NCBI GenBank assembly: GCA_910589415.1
Contig: OU342639.1
Coordinates: 22,576,268-22,640,267, forward strand
Length of the DNA: 64,000 bases
Direction of reading: 5' to 3'
DNA from: Malachius bipustulatus
Lineage: Eukaryota > Arthropoda > Insecta > Coleoptera > Melyridae
Positions 12,101 through 24,770 of the stretch are shown here, in pieces. Position 1 is the stretch's first letter. Each line of letters starts with the position of its first letter. The translations under genes were made by a program, and so were the position numbers. The notes beneath the pieces are model-generated. The model made no database searches, was not told the DNA's origin, and saw only the letters and a list, made by a program, of their open reading frames with translations.

Positions 12101-14655
12101 AGGTATTTTACAGAAACAATCAAACTTATTTTCCAGTAATGTGAACTACCATTTACGTACCTTATAAACGTATTAACGTTGGTTCCTTTGGGCTTTCATC
12201 TTATTACCCTCTAGTCATGTTGCCCTTTGTCATTTCCCTGCCGCTTCACGTATCAAGTCGTCGGTGAAGAGTCAAAAATACTCCCCGGGTTACACAGAAT
12301 GAGCCAAGTTAACATAGGCCTCTTTGTGAGCTCTACATTATCAAATTTCCAGTTTATAACCATTCATCTCGACAACAAATGGAAATTACGTTTCACTTTC
12401 ACACATGTTGAACTCCAAAAGAATACTTTTTCTTCAGTTCAAATTTTCATTTTATATTCGACAGAATATGCTGAACGTTATATAATTGCAGTTTTTTATC
12501 TGAAAATTATATTTCGTTTCAATTTTGCTGGAGGAGGGTCATGTGTTAATAATTGATTGTTAGTCATATTTTCATATACCTACCTAATATGTTTTGTCAT
12601 ATAGAAAATTAATTTACTAGAAATTAATAACTTTTTAAAATAAAACTTTGTTTTCTTATTTCAAGCTTTATTAGCATGTACCTATTTATTTTAAGTAAAA
12701 ATAATGTTTTATAGAGGGTGCCTTAGTTATTTAACATCTAGGTTAAGACCTGTGCCACTGATGCTCGCTTCAGTGCTTCAAAACACTGCCTGTTTTACTT
12801 TCATTAGAAATTCATTATTGCCCTATGATACTAACACTGAATTCTAATAACTTTGGTTTTTGGGATATTATAGGCAGTTTTTCAATAATAATTAAAATAA
12901 TGTTGAATATATCCTCGGATATATCTAATTTTGTTACAAACTGTCTTGGCTTGAAATAGCTGTATTTCTTGTCGCTATCTTGTTATCAATTTTAAGATTT
13001 TTTACCTGATGATTCATTCCCTCGCTCATCGAGCAGTCAGTGAATCATTAGTCGTCGCGAAGACATCATCCAATAATTATTATTGTATTGCCAATTAAAC
13101 CGTCTTCGCGAGTTTCGAATTACAACAACCTCTCACATTTCTTTGATTCCTTCCTACCCCTCCCAGTGTTGCTTCACTCAATTATTAAAGTGCTCAAAAC
13201 ATCTTCGCACATAACCCAAAATCACGAAGGTAGGTGGCATTTTATTTATTTAAGATACATTCTACAAAAAATAGTCAACAACACAAACTTAAACAATGAC
13301 TAGTTATAAATACCGCATTTTCTAAATCTTGAAAATTTTTATAGGTTGTATATAAAAAAAATACTTGGATAAGTTTTTATTGAACCTTCTAGGATATTTT
13401 TAATTTTCTTGATGTATTATTATTTGGGATTTTGGTTCGTGGCAATGAGGTAAATCGGTCCCTTGTTCACCTTTTATTGTATATTCTTCGTTTATATAAA
13501 ACTAGGTACATGTGAATAACTTTAATAATAATTTCTCCATCGACGACATAGTTCAACTTATGTAAAAAATTTCTCTTCAACACATAATTTGAAGTCTCGG
13601 CTTCATTTCGACTCGATTATGTCGGTACTTTAAACTAAAAATAAAAAAGTTTTTCGCTGCTCGAAAATTTGCTTACACTCTTATTTTTATTAAAAAATCT
13701 ATAAATTAATCCTTTTTTATTTTTTTTTGTCTTATTCTTTATGCACGATTGGGAAAATTAGAAGGACAGTCGCAACTACAATTGATTCGCCAAAATGACT
13801 GTGAAAAAATTATCCAAATTGGTCATTTAATAACGAAGATATGACAATTTTAAGAAATCAAATATGTTCCCGACAATGCCGGCGACGGCTCGTGTCTTCT
13901 TGACCCGTCGAAGCCGGCCTCGTTCGCTGATCGTCCCCGCTATTATTATCATTACGTCCGGTAGGTATAGGTAACCATAATATATGCGCGGCTACTGTTC
14001 GGGTAACGGCTTAATTTCTGTTTTTTCTTATGCATTTTTTTAATAATTGTTTTTACAATTAATTGCGCACTTCAAATTAATAAAATTTGAAAAAATGCGC
14101 ACTGAAAAATACGAGAAAATTAGCAAAAATTCGGAAATTTTTTTCTTCGCAATTTCCGGGTACAGAGACTCGGGGATGACTTGCGCTTGGTAGTCGAATA
14201 ATTCTTTTGTCGCAATTTTCATTTTTTTTCGCTGAAGTTTCAAAAATGGCGACGCTACAACGGAACGAAAATGGCCGAGTATTTTGACGAAATTTCAAAG
14301 TTTACGTTCGCAAAAATTGACTTTCCGGTAAGAGTTCAAATGTCGTGCACTAATTTGCTTTAGTTGCATATATTACCTTCTGTTTAATATAACCGCCGAC
14401 TTTGTTTGAACGATTTTAATAAAATGGCGTGCGATTCGGCCAAAGTCGGTTTTGGAAGCGAAAATTTTCAATGGTCTTTCGCACATTTTTCGATGTAAAT
14501 CTGTTCGCGGTGATCCAAATAAGATCACGGAGGTACTCGCGTGTGGCTAAGAAAAGGGTCACGTCCCCCACCCTCGACTCAAAGTAACACGAAAGTAACT
14601 TTTTACGCGAATCTATAACTTCCACGCGAATTTTCGTAAGTTCACATATTGGTCC
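9121..14655. other. Unassigned AT-rich intron
   Basis: No gene was recognised. Isolated hints are a TACAGGATG word near 10372 (possible decayed MITE end), a small inverted pair (gtcgcgaagac / gtcttcgcgag) at 13050-13115, and overlapping AT-driven ORFs at 14040-14298. 13860-13990 is a short GC-rich island. Confidence 0.4.
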
Positions 14656-14656
14656 T

Positions 14657-14811
14657 TCAGGAGCGATATAGAAAAAATAGTCACAAAAAAGGAGGTGGCA
14701 GGCGTTAACTTTGACGGGGAATCTACTGCTTTCAGGGCCGTACTGATATAGAAAAACTGCAATTAAAAAAAAAAACAACTGATGACAAATTTCAACTTTG
14801 ACTGGGATCTA
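14657..14811. repeat. ~78-bp direct repeat pair
   Basis: A unit with ccttcaggagcgatatagaaaaaa and ttaactttgacggggaatctactg is followed directly by a second with ttcagggccgtactgatatagaaaaa and caactttgactgggatctactg. Confidence 0.65.
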
Positions 14812-14821
14812 CTGACACTAC

Positions 14822-14895
14822 GGGCCGAAGGCCCGCCATGGAGGGCCGAAGGCCCGACGCCGCCGGCAGGCCAAGATTTTCGTAAGGAAAATCTT
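14822..14895. repeat. GC palindrome pair plus hairpin
   Basis: The palindrome gggccgaaggccc occurs at 14822-14834 and again at 14843-14855. It is followed by a perfect hairpin (aagattttc / gaaaatctt) at 14873-14895. The block is strikingly GC-rich for this window and may be an element terminus. Confidence 0.65.
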
Positions 14896-15059
14896 GTTTG
14901 TGTTGTATATTATATGTCATGGTTATAGCGGGCTACATTTTTGTTTTAATTAAAATTGAGCAAACGAATTTCAATAAACCCAATTTTCCCTGGAACTAAA
15001 ATCACACCATGGATCTACAGTACTGCGTACTCACATTTAATCTTTTTAAAACCACAAAC

Positions 15060-16070
15060 TTATGACAAAAAAATAAAAAAAGATGAAAAACAGTATTGAT
15101 ATCGCCTATTGCCAGAATTTTAAATCTAATAACCAGGGTAGTACTTGAAGAAAAATTGTTCGATTTGTTTTTAGGCACATTTTCCGATCGACTTTCGGGG
15201 AAAACGTCATCGGATTCGGGGGGTACAGAAAAAATGCTATGAAATGAACTTGTTAAATAGAACGGCACACTTCGAACAGCTTCACAAAATAGATCAAAAT
15301 AGGAAAGTGTACTGCATTTTACAATCTGTTTTTTGTGAAGCTGGTCGAAGTGTGCCATGCAATTGGCGATCAATTTTTCTTGAAGTACGGCCTGGTTCGT
15401 GGATTTAAAGTTCTGGGTTTAGGCTATCCCATAAATTCGTAGTACCCCGGCTTTTAAAATTATTTCAAATAAATTTTGAGGAACATTGGCAACAATTTTA
15501 CGGCAAAATTAAAAATGAAGGTTTAGGTAGAGGCAAATTCTTATTTTGATCTGTTTTTGTGAAGATGTTACAAGTGTGCCTTTCGATTTAATAACCTCAT
15601 TTCAGAGCCTTCTTCTTGTACTTTCAAAATCCGATGCCATTTTTTTCGATCAGTCGATCAGAAAATGTGGTTTCCTGTCACAGAAAAAATGCGAACAAAT
15701 TTTCGTCAAGTACGGCCCTGGTTACTACATTTGAAATTCTGGCAATAGACTATCCCATAAATTCGTGATACTCAGCTTTTGAAATTATTTGCAATGAATT
15801 TTGATGAACACTAGAAACAATTTGTGCATAAAAATTGGAAATTGAAGTTTAAGCAGATGCACGTTCTTACTTTGATCTTACTTTGTAAAATTGGTCGAAG
15901 TGTGCCGTTCCATTTAAGAAGTTAATTTCGTAGGATTTTTCCTGTACTTTCCGAATCCGAAATATGCTTTTCTCTCAAAAAAAAAAGTGTAAAGCATTGC
16001 TTTTTAAGTACCGTCCTGGATTTTAAATTCGCCAATACGTCATCTTGAAGTGCCTCGGTAGGTGAGTGTT
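15060..16070. repeat. Cluster of ~340-bp repeats, one inverted copy and about two to three direct
   Basis: Direct copies share gtcgaagtgtgcc, aagtacggcctgg, tatcccataaattcgt and cttttgaaattattt, centred near 15350-15500, 15560-15800 and 15895-16060 (last one partial). The block at 15105-15315 carries the same words in reverse complement (ggcacacttcgaac, tattgccagaattttaaat). No protein was recognised. Confidence 0.75.
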
Positions 16071-16229
16071 TCTGCAAATTTTTGTTGGATTTCATCAAAC
16101 CGTTGCAAAGATAACGCCGTTTGAAATTTAAGCCCAAACATAGAAAACACCCTGTATCTTTGTACCTCTTGGCCGAAAAAAAAATTGTTATAGATTTAGA
16201 CTTGCCCCGATGTAAAGATGATTTATTGC

Positions 16230-16465
16230 TATACCTCAGTCGACCAACAGATATAGTAATAAAACTGCGCACAAACTTTTAAGATCCAAGTAGTCACATC
16301 TGTAGGCAGATAGTGCCTTATTTATTGGTTACCTGGTTCCGGTAAACCAATGAGAAGGGCATTCTAAGGTTTGTGTATATAATTCTTGTGTATAAGGTCT
16401 GCCTACCTGGATTGTAAACTTACCGCGGACTTTTATTACTATATCTTTTGGCCGACTGAGGTATA
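16230..16465. mobile_element. 236-bp MITE with ~45-bp inverted repeats
   Basis: The left end tatacctcagtcgaccaaca matches the reverse complement of the right end (tggccgactgaggtata), with similarity running inward through agatatagtaataaaa. TA at both ends fits a TA target. There is no coding capacity. Confidence 0.8.
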
Positions 16466-18066
16466 GATGTTATTTTATGTTGAATTGTCATGCATCATAG
16501 CAATCTTCGATTTAAGAGCGTTTCTCTCCAGGTATTCCATATAGGTTAATATCGTGTGATCCACAAAATATTTTATCAACTATAATAGCTTTAAATAAAA
16601 TGTTTGCGAGATAAAACACAAACAATTGGAAGGTGTGTACCTAATTGAACTATTTCGATCCGTGATCTACAAATCATAGAATAATAAATAAAAACATGAC
16701 TTACATAAGAAACTTTCTTAGAATACAATAAATAAACTAACCTGGAACAGTAACGACATCTGCTGAGTACGTGTGGTACTACTACTACTGAGTTTATTAC
16801 TGATTTGGCATCAGTGTTACAAGGAGAATGAAAAATTACTAAGGTAAAAAAAAGTTAATTATGCCACCCGCGAGGAGTGGCGCTCTCACGTGAGTCGTTG
16901 TCAAACAGTCAATTTCTACAAAGATCAAATTATCTCAGAAACACAGAATATTCTGTCTTTCTGAAAGAGGATAAAATTTGATTTGATGAAAAATTTTACT
17001 ATACAGTCCACATTTTATTAAAACCAAAATTCCGATTTCTCATGTAATTCGTCATACGGACAACTTTCAATAAACATACATCCTCAGACCTTCAGTTTTG
17101 GAGAAAAAAGTTCTTACAAATACCTAAATTTTAATTCAGGGCGGAGATCTGGGCATAATTATTTTTGCATTATTATCATTAAGACAGATAAATTTCGATC
17201 AAGAAGTGTATTCTTTATTTTTTGTTTCAATAACTGTTCTTAAAGTATTCATTGATGTATAGATATTGTATTGATTGATTCGCTGATGTCCGCAAAAGTA
17301 TCTCAATTTTAAATATTTTATGTATAGGGTATTTGAGTCGACGCTAAGAACATAATAATGTTTGTTAAAAGTTTTCTCTCTGAAATTACTTGAGGAATCG
17401 CTCTTTTCATTTTGTTCGATAGAATCTGGACCATCTTTCATATTACTTCTTTCATAAATAGCATGAAAGGTCTGATTTTCTGAGTCAAAAATCCGTTTAC
17501 TTTCGGTAATTTGTCATATTCTTCACATTGTCACAGCCCGCAGGGAGATGGACTACTTAAACGTAGGTAAGCCGTTTATAGGGACGGTGAAAGAAAACTA
17601 CCAGTATTTCCCCACGAAAAGAATGAAATAGAAACTGTGAATGTAACGTTGGAATAAAGATTCGAAAAAATTTTTTGCTATGTAAACTTGAAATCCTGGA
17701 TGCTGGAATATAACCTACCCTTTTAACCTCCATCCCCTTATATTATGTGCTTAAATTTTTTTCAATAATCCTTTTTGCAGTACGTAATCCAAAAGGTATG
17801 CATGTTTACAATGGATATTGAAAAAATATTATTCATATTTTTCTTTTCATTTATACGAATATAGGTATGTCGGGTTCGAAAGACCAAAGCATCATTTTGT
17901 TGATTTGATTAATTGAGTACCTTACAATATACCTCTACAATATATAATTTACCTGTCGGAACGAAAGCTGGTTTAACTTACCTACACGTCTCAGGAGGTC
18001 AGCTACTCTGATTGGTCAAGTCTGATGGTCTCTAGAAATTCTAGTCAAACTACAAGAATATTACAT
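16466..18066. other. Unassigned AT-rich intron
   Basis: Nothing recognised apart from scattered short ORFs without motifs. Confidence 0.4.
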
Positions 18067-18132
18067 CTCTTAAGGTGGGGATTACAGGTAGTCCCTCGCA
18101 TTACAGTTACAATCCCCACCCCCTGTTAAGAG
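18067..18132. repeat. Short hairpin
   Basis: ctcttaaggtggggatt (18067-18083) pairs with aatccccacc...ttaagag (18111-18132), enclosing a 27-base loop. Confidence 0.7.
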
Positions 18133-20848
18133 ACTCAACTAAACACACACCCATCTAATAAAGGGAAAGATAGAGCCCTTTTGAGAACATATATGTTTCT
18201 TTTTCTTATACAAATTCTATCAATTCTGAACTCAAATAATATCTCTCTAATACCCTGTTTATCAGTATTTGGATAATTTCAACACATAAATAAATCTTCA
18301 GGTTTAAAAAAAACCTGATCATGCTGCAATCCCCTCCCATCACCTATTCATCAATAATCATTCGATCCAGTAATAATGTTCCATCCAGTGCGAGTTTAAT
18401 TAAGAAAAATTGTAGAACTTCATTAGTCTGTTTGTCGTATAGGCTCTGATATGCTCTGAAGTAAAAAATTATCGAATTTATCATTAATTAAGGGAATAAA
18501 ACCGCTAATTATAACCTAACAAAGCCTCAAAGGGATTGGGTTCGTTAAGAAAACATGAATTTATTTCTTCGAAAATTTATTATTTATGGTGAGATATAAC
18601 GCCAAACGACTCGCTTCGAAGAATAGAAATTTTTTATCCTACCCCATAAGAAAATTGAACTTTCTAGACTGCATGCCCCCGGAGAAAGTGCCACTTTTCC
18701 TGCCTAGGCGGTAAAATAATTTTTATATTTTCACGCTAGAGGGCCACCCAATTGCAATTGAAATGCTATTTCCAGAAGGAACCAATAGCAAGCAAGCTTA
18801 GCTGCACAGAATAGATTAGTCTAATTCTGTGCTAGCTGTACGTCAATCTGTCAATGTCAATAGACCAGCAAGACCCAGCAAATTACAAATTAATTATTGA
18901 AGATCTGATTATTTAAACTTGCTGATGTCAAATTTATCCAAACAAGGAATTTCGTTCAATAATACTTGTAATATTCAAAATCTTCACTATTAATGTTATC
19001 AATAAATAAATAAATAAATAAATAAATTACTGATTGTAATTTAACTAATCTACGCTTACTGATACTAATGCGTATTAAGCAAACATAAATGTAGGTATTC
19101 AATAAATTTTCTTTCAAAACAAATTTTTTTCAAAAAAAAAAAATTATTATTATTATTATTATTTTGTGTAGGATAAAAAATTATGTGTAAACCACGGCGG
19201 TAAAGTGTCTTTTCAGGCCTCAAGAAGTGGCCAGCCTCGGCTGCGCCTCGCCTGGCCATATCTTCTTGAGGCCTGAAAAGTGCCACTTTACCGCCTAGGT
19301 ATACAATATACTATTTCAGCCCGCTATAGACTACTTTCTAGCCCTAGTACCGACAAGACAAAGGTTCACGGTAGTAGTTGATATTAGCAGTTGCTGCTAA
19401 CGGCAGGTGAGATCTGCGTACTTGACGTAGCTCCCGTGATCGTACCACGATACACGTATAATTATGTTTCAAGCAAGTCGAAACGCGCTAAAACAATAAT
19501 AAATATATCGATATGATTCTGTATAATTTTCTCAGTCTTAATAGATACCTAACCTGGGTACGTACATGCAAGGTTTGAGTGTTCTAACGCGATCGCGCTA
19601 AAAAATATCGTGTATACCTCTGCCGGAACAAAATATAGCTAAGGCTCGGGCCGTCATACTCCCTGAAATGCGCTTCTTTCTGCCCTTGATATACAATGTA
19701 AATGTACTATTATTTAGTTCTAGAAATATTTTATCGTAATAAATTCTCTGCTGCCTTGCATATTTCCTGCATTTAATCGGCGGCGAGAATTTTCGCGTGA
19801 TCTCTTTATTCTCAAAAATCGTGTCTTATGAAATTATAAATGCAACAATGATTTGTTTTTCATCAAATAACACGAACACTAAGCACTACGCGAAATATCT
19901 ATAAATATTTGGGAGAGAATAATGGAAATTACTTCTTCCTATTATGCCAAAGCAGTTAGTTATTCAGGAAAGCAGCTGGTGCACATAGGTATAGGGATCA
20001 ATACGATACTGGTTATTTAAGAAACCAAAAATATTTAAACAAATCCCTATCTTTAATGATATACTTTTCAATATCTTGTAAGGGGGTCAACCAAATATAG
20101 GTACATATTTTCCAGAATAAGTTAAAAATGCATTAAGTGAGAAATCGGAAAATTCCACCGCGTTCTACAATTATTGTTAAGACAAATAAATTAGCAGAAT
20201 TACGAACATTGGCCTATATAGGATGTTCCTGTTTAAAGTGTCAAGTATCATTTTTTACTTTAAAACTTAAACTTTCTTATCACTAATCGATTCTCTATCT
20301 TTTTTTTATTATCTAAAAACTAAAGTTGTCTCAGTTCTCAGTTCCCAGTTCCTACTTAAATCTTTTCCCTCTTTTTTTTTAAATTTAAATTTTATTTCAA
20401 TAAAATGAGATTTTACACAAATACGTTTTCGTGTATTCATCATTAAAAATTAATTATGGGAGAATCATGCAAGATGCGATAATTTTATAGGAGTTCAAAA
20501 AGTTTAGTTATATTTACGTCTTTTGTTTGAAAATATAAAAAAACCATCAGTGGCGTGCGGATAAAATGATCTAATGTGAAAAATGATTTCTGCAGGTTTT
20601 TTAGTTTCTATCCCATAAACAAGAAATATTACGGCGAGAGCAGCTGATGATTATCCCCAATCAAAAACAGGCAAAATGTAGGGGCGCGACAGTTTCATTT
20701 TTGAGTAGTGTATCTTAAACTACTTTGAAAAAAAATTCGGATGACGTCGTGATGACCACATTGAAAATACAATACTATTTTACACAATTTTCTGAAATAA
20801 AAATCCGAAAGACGACCCCCCCTACACCCTCCCCCTTCTTTGGGTGAT
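18133..20848. other. Unassigned intron with simple repeats
   Basis: It contains (AAAT)n at 19001-19027, (ATT)n at 19142-19164 and the hairpin at 19196-19295. 18690-18715 repeats the words of that hairpin (gtgccactttt, gcctaggcggtaaa), so both may come from one repeat family. No gene was recognised. Confidence 0.5.
19196..19295. repeat. 100-bp near-perfect hairpin, GC-rich loop
   Basis: The left arm ggcggtaaagtgtcttttcag, then gcctcaagaagtggcca, pairs with tggccatatcttcttgaggc, then ctgaaaagtgccactttaccgcc. The loop is gcctcggctgcgcctcgcc. Pairing is nearly complete, so a stable stem is expected in either strand's RNA. Confidence 0.8.
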
Positions 20849-21307
20849 ACTTCGTACCCCCAAGATCCCCCGGAAGCTGTTCGCCATAAGTTTTACTTTC
20901 TCAATTTTTTTTTTTTAATTAATTTTGCTTCTTTCGGAAGATTCACGTTTCCAATTATTACTCTAGTGCTAATGTTTTTTTATTGCGATTATGATATTTT
21001 CTATAAATATCATAAAATACACATTGAAAAATTCGCGGGAGGTGGGGCCAAATCCTTATCGCCGCCACTGAGGCTGTTATTTCGGCCATGAGGTATAGGT
21101 AATGGTAGCCTCAGTGGCGGCGATAAGGACTTTGACCCCCACCCAAACTTATTTCTAGAAAATAAGACAATCGCATTAAATAACATTAGCACTAGAGTAA
21201 TATAAAAACGTGAATGTTCCAAAAAACGCAAATTTAATTTCCAAAAAAAATTGTGAAAGTAAGGCTCATTTTGGCGAACAACTTCCGGGGGATGGGGAAT
21301 ACGAAGT
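20849..21307. repeat. 459-bp fold-back element (arms ~200-230 bp)
   Basis: The left end acttcgtacccccaagatcc pairs with the right end ggatggggaatacgaagt. The arms continue through tccccggaagctgttcgcc / ggcgaacaacttccggggga and meet at gccgccactgaggc / gcctcagtggcggc around a short spacer (ttatttcggccatgaggta). Each arm carries an ORF (20840-21091 plus, 21010-21330 minus) with matching peptides such as KSLSPPLRL, which is what an inverted repeat produces. They are not two genes. Confidence 0.85.
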
Positions 21308-22725
21308 TTCTGCTTTCCGTTTATCCACAACTGCTTTTTTAGTAATGTCAGTTACTGCAAGTTATTATTGACCCTGAGGTATAATAAGGGTAGTTCTACA
21401 TGGATTTATACCTAATATAAATTTAATACAAGAAATTCAGAAATACATACTTCCAAAAAAAGTTAAGTACTGATCTCTACTTCGTTTCCAAGGAGGTTGC
21501 TAAAAGGCAAGACACCAAAACAAGTTAAATCAATGTCTATTTTAAAATTTAAAAAGATTTTAAAAAAGTGTGTCTTTATTTGTATAAAATTTAACTTTCA
21601 CTCCTTTAAGCTGCATGCACATGAAGAGCAATGTTGACACCAACCATTGGAATAGTAGCAAGTCCTCGTCCAGTTGTTTTGTTCGCCATAACAAGGAAAT
21701 AACAATCGGATGTCCAACTCGGGTCCTTTAATATCAGCGAAATCTCGTTCGGAACCGTTTCAGCAAAACCTTGCTTGTAATTCAGCACCGGAGCTCTGTG
21801 CGAAGAGAGCAGGGCCCGATCCCTGGCCCTACCCGCCGCTGTATCGCGTAATGCAGCAGTTAAATGCACAAGGTTTGAGTTATAATTAATTTATGTTGTT
21901 CGAAATTAGTTTAGTCCCATTCTGGGTCCCGACCGTCCTAAAATTCGACAGTAAATAGTAGATTTTTATTTGCTCTCTGAGGCCATATTTATTGTTAGGG
22001 CTCGCCGGTGCCCTTAAATATTTCATGCGCTACGCATTTCACTACGCGTATCAGCCGGGCAACTAACAGGAGACTTCTGAAAAGTAAATTAGGTGCTTTC
22101 TGACTTGTAATTTTGTATTCATTATAAAAATCCAATGAATATTTGAGATTGGCCCGCACCATGAATCCTGCTCGTATCCCTTATAGAGGCAGCACCAGTT
22201 TATCAACAACTACCCACCAATTTTACCCACATATCCCGCTGACTCGAACAGCACGAGATTGCATTTGGTTATCTCAGTATTCTTTTATTCATTTCTAAAT
22301 CTGGTTAGATCAATCCGATACCTTCTATACTGGTTTTTGGGCTGGGTTTTTATTTCATCATTCCTATCAACTGGCTGGCCTTTATTACCTTCCCTACCAC
22401 TTTTCTTTTTTATGCAGTGATTCCAAGAACTCTCGCGTTTGTCTTCTTGCGCACTATTTCTAGTTCACACAGGCATATAAGAACTCCTTTTTATTCCGGG
22501 AGTCGTTCTCATTGCTTCCCATAAAGAGGTGAATTGAAGCTGTTTTGAATCGGCAACCATAACATGTAGTTTTTTTGTGTATCGTTACTTCAACGAGCGA
22601 AGCTGGATTTATTGAAGTGAAAACTCAGGAAGAAGGCTCACCTATCAACATCGCAGCTAACTCAAATTTACGAATACTGATGACGATCATTTCGCGAAAT
22701 TATCCGCTGTCTTCCGTTTTTTCTA
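21308..22725. other. Unassigned intron, possible LTR trace
   Basis: 21325-21372 (gtaatgtcagttactgca, then tgaggta) recurs at 28618-28660, so it is a repeat fragment. A minus-strand ORF of 87 codons (21606-21869) is GC-rich but has no recognised domain. 21900-22010, read on the minus strand, has an AATAAA-like stretch and a gggacggtcgggaccc-type segment that could be the end of an LTR and a primer site; this is weak. Confidence 0.35.
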
Positions 22726-23691
22726 TACAGGGTGTCCGGTAAGTACCTCCTAATCTCTCGGGAGCATACAGGGGAGGTCAAAAAAAACCTAGTCTGTCAT
22801 AAAAATTTTTTTCCTAAAGTGTCCCCAAACGGAGATATGGAGCCCTAAAAGGGTGCCCCGCAATTTACGTTTTTGGCTCTAACTTTTGAACCGACCTGTA
22901 TAATTGGATGGAATTTGAACACTTTATAGAGGCCACAGAGAGCCATCAGGCCATATTAAAGTCGATGTTTGACGTCGTCAGGGAAGTCAGGAACGGACTT
23001 ATCATCATACTCGTTGAGTCAAAATTTTGACAGGTGTCACTTTACAGAGCTACAAACTATTTTTTTGAATAGTCTAATACTTCATCTTTAAAAAAGGTGC
23101 TCTTAATTTATTTCGGTAAAACTGACGGTTTTCGAGATAAATCGGTTTTTAGGTATGCGAAACACTCAAAATTTACTAATGCTAAACACAAACAGGTAAA
23201 AATCAGGTTCTTATTGATAAACCTACCTACATAATGGATTGCTATTGACGGAACTTGATCAAAATTCGCATAAAAGTCGATTTATCTTGAGAACCGCTAG
23301 TTTTATCGAAATAAATTAAGAGTACCTTTTGTGAAGATGAACGACCAGCGTATTTAAAAAATAAGTTTTCAGCTCTGTAAAATGACACCTGTCAAAACTT
23401 TGACACAATGAGTGTGGTGGTAAGTCCGTTCCTGACTTCCTTTAGGACGTCAAACATCCACTCTGATATGGCTTAATGAGTCTTTATGGCCTATAAAAAA
23501 AAAATTTCATCAAATTATACAGGTCGTTTCAAAAGTTAGAGCCGAAAAAGTAAATCTTAGGGTACCATTTTGGGGCTCTGTATCTCCGTTTCGGGACACT
23601 TTAGGAATGTTTTTTTATGACAGACTTAGTTTATTTTGACCTCCCCTGTATGCTCGCGAGAGATTAGGAGGTACTTACCGGACACCCTGTA
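22726..23691. mobile_element. ~966-bp palindromic MITE (TACAGGGTGTCC family)
   Basis: It begins TACAGGGTGTCCGGTAAGTA and ends tacttaccggacaccctgta, with TA at both ends as in Tc1/mariner insertions. The arms match all the way in: acctcctaatctctcg / cgagagattaggaggt, ggaacggac / gtccgttcc, tgacaggtgtca / tgacacctgtca. They meet near 23200. There is no transposase. It would fold into one long imperfect hairpin. Confidence 0.9.
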
Positions 23692-24569
23692 TTTACTTAC
23701 CTATATCTAAAAAATCCTACTCTCTTAGAAATTTATATACTGCTGAAATGCAACTTTTAATTTTTTTAACATCTGCTACAAGTACTTACTACAAGAAAAA
23801 AAAATTTCTGAAATATTTTATAATTTAACCAATATTGATTTGAACCAAATTTCTCGCAAATCGGCTCCAGACTTAGAGAACATTATCGTCCGCGCTGCAT
23901 CATCAGCTTTTTAAAACATGTTGAATCATTTCAGCATAATTTGACAACACCCATGTTTATATTAGTGATTAGTGGTGAAACGTCACAATCCTAACCATAT
24001 ACAAACAATTCCATCAGTCTGCAAACCAAAATCTTTCACATTTAAAACAGAAGTTTTACATTACAAAAAATATCAACAGACATCAAACTTCCGCTAAATG
24101 TTAACTAAATTGATACAATAAGGAACAGAAGCAGTTTTAATAAGACTATAAAGTGGCAACAAGAAATTCATTCTAGCTAACCAGAGGTCTCTCGCAATAA
24201 AGAGGGGGACCTAGCACTGGGGTAAGACCAATGAAAAAAAGAGCCATACATGAGACCTACAAGATGATTGTCTTAATAACTTACAGAAAGGTCAAATTAT
24301 GTCAAAATTAAAATCGAATCTAGTTAGACCTGCTTACCTTAAATTGTTGGCGGTTCCATCTATCTTCCGAGCGTTGCAGAAATAGTGTTTTCGCTTTTTT
24401 CAGTACGATCTCTGGCGCCATTACCAGAGGGACACCGTATAAACCTAATAGAAAACGTTCCTCTTTCTAAAATTTACTAATGCGCCCAATTCGAGGATCG
24501 GAGTCCCTTTTTTACTGTGAGATCGATTCCTAACATTTAAATCGGACTACTTGGAGTGACTTTCTGCCC

Positions 24570-24616
<47 letters not shown>

Positions 24617-24770
24617 CCAGTGGTGCCTGGAAGTTTTTTTTTACTTTTACTTCTGTATTTTCTAATAAAAAAATACACAATTGAGGACGACGTCACTTTT
24701 CTCATCAAATGTCCACCGATGATGACCCCCCCCCAAAAGTAGTTTTCCAAAATTCACCTGCCCACGATAT
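23692..24770. other. Unassigned intron with (TC)n microsatellite
   Basis: It holds a (TC)n tract at 24571-24613. 24660-24722 resembles 53215-53285 (aaaaaatacac, gacgtcac, atccaccgat words), a dispersed repeat of unknown type. No gene was recognised. Confidence 0.45.
24571..24613. repeat. (TC)n microsatellite
   Basis: About 21 uninterrupted TC units. Confidence 0.97.

Noticed and set aside
20840..21330. Two ORFs with matching peptides on opposite strands
   Set aside because: They are the two arms of the 459-bp inverted repeat read outward, so similarity is structural and not evidence of coding.
21606..21869. 87-codon GC-rich minus-strand ORF
   Set aside because: No domain recognised and no splice or start context. 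At most it is a trace of a retroelement.
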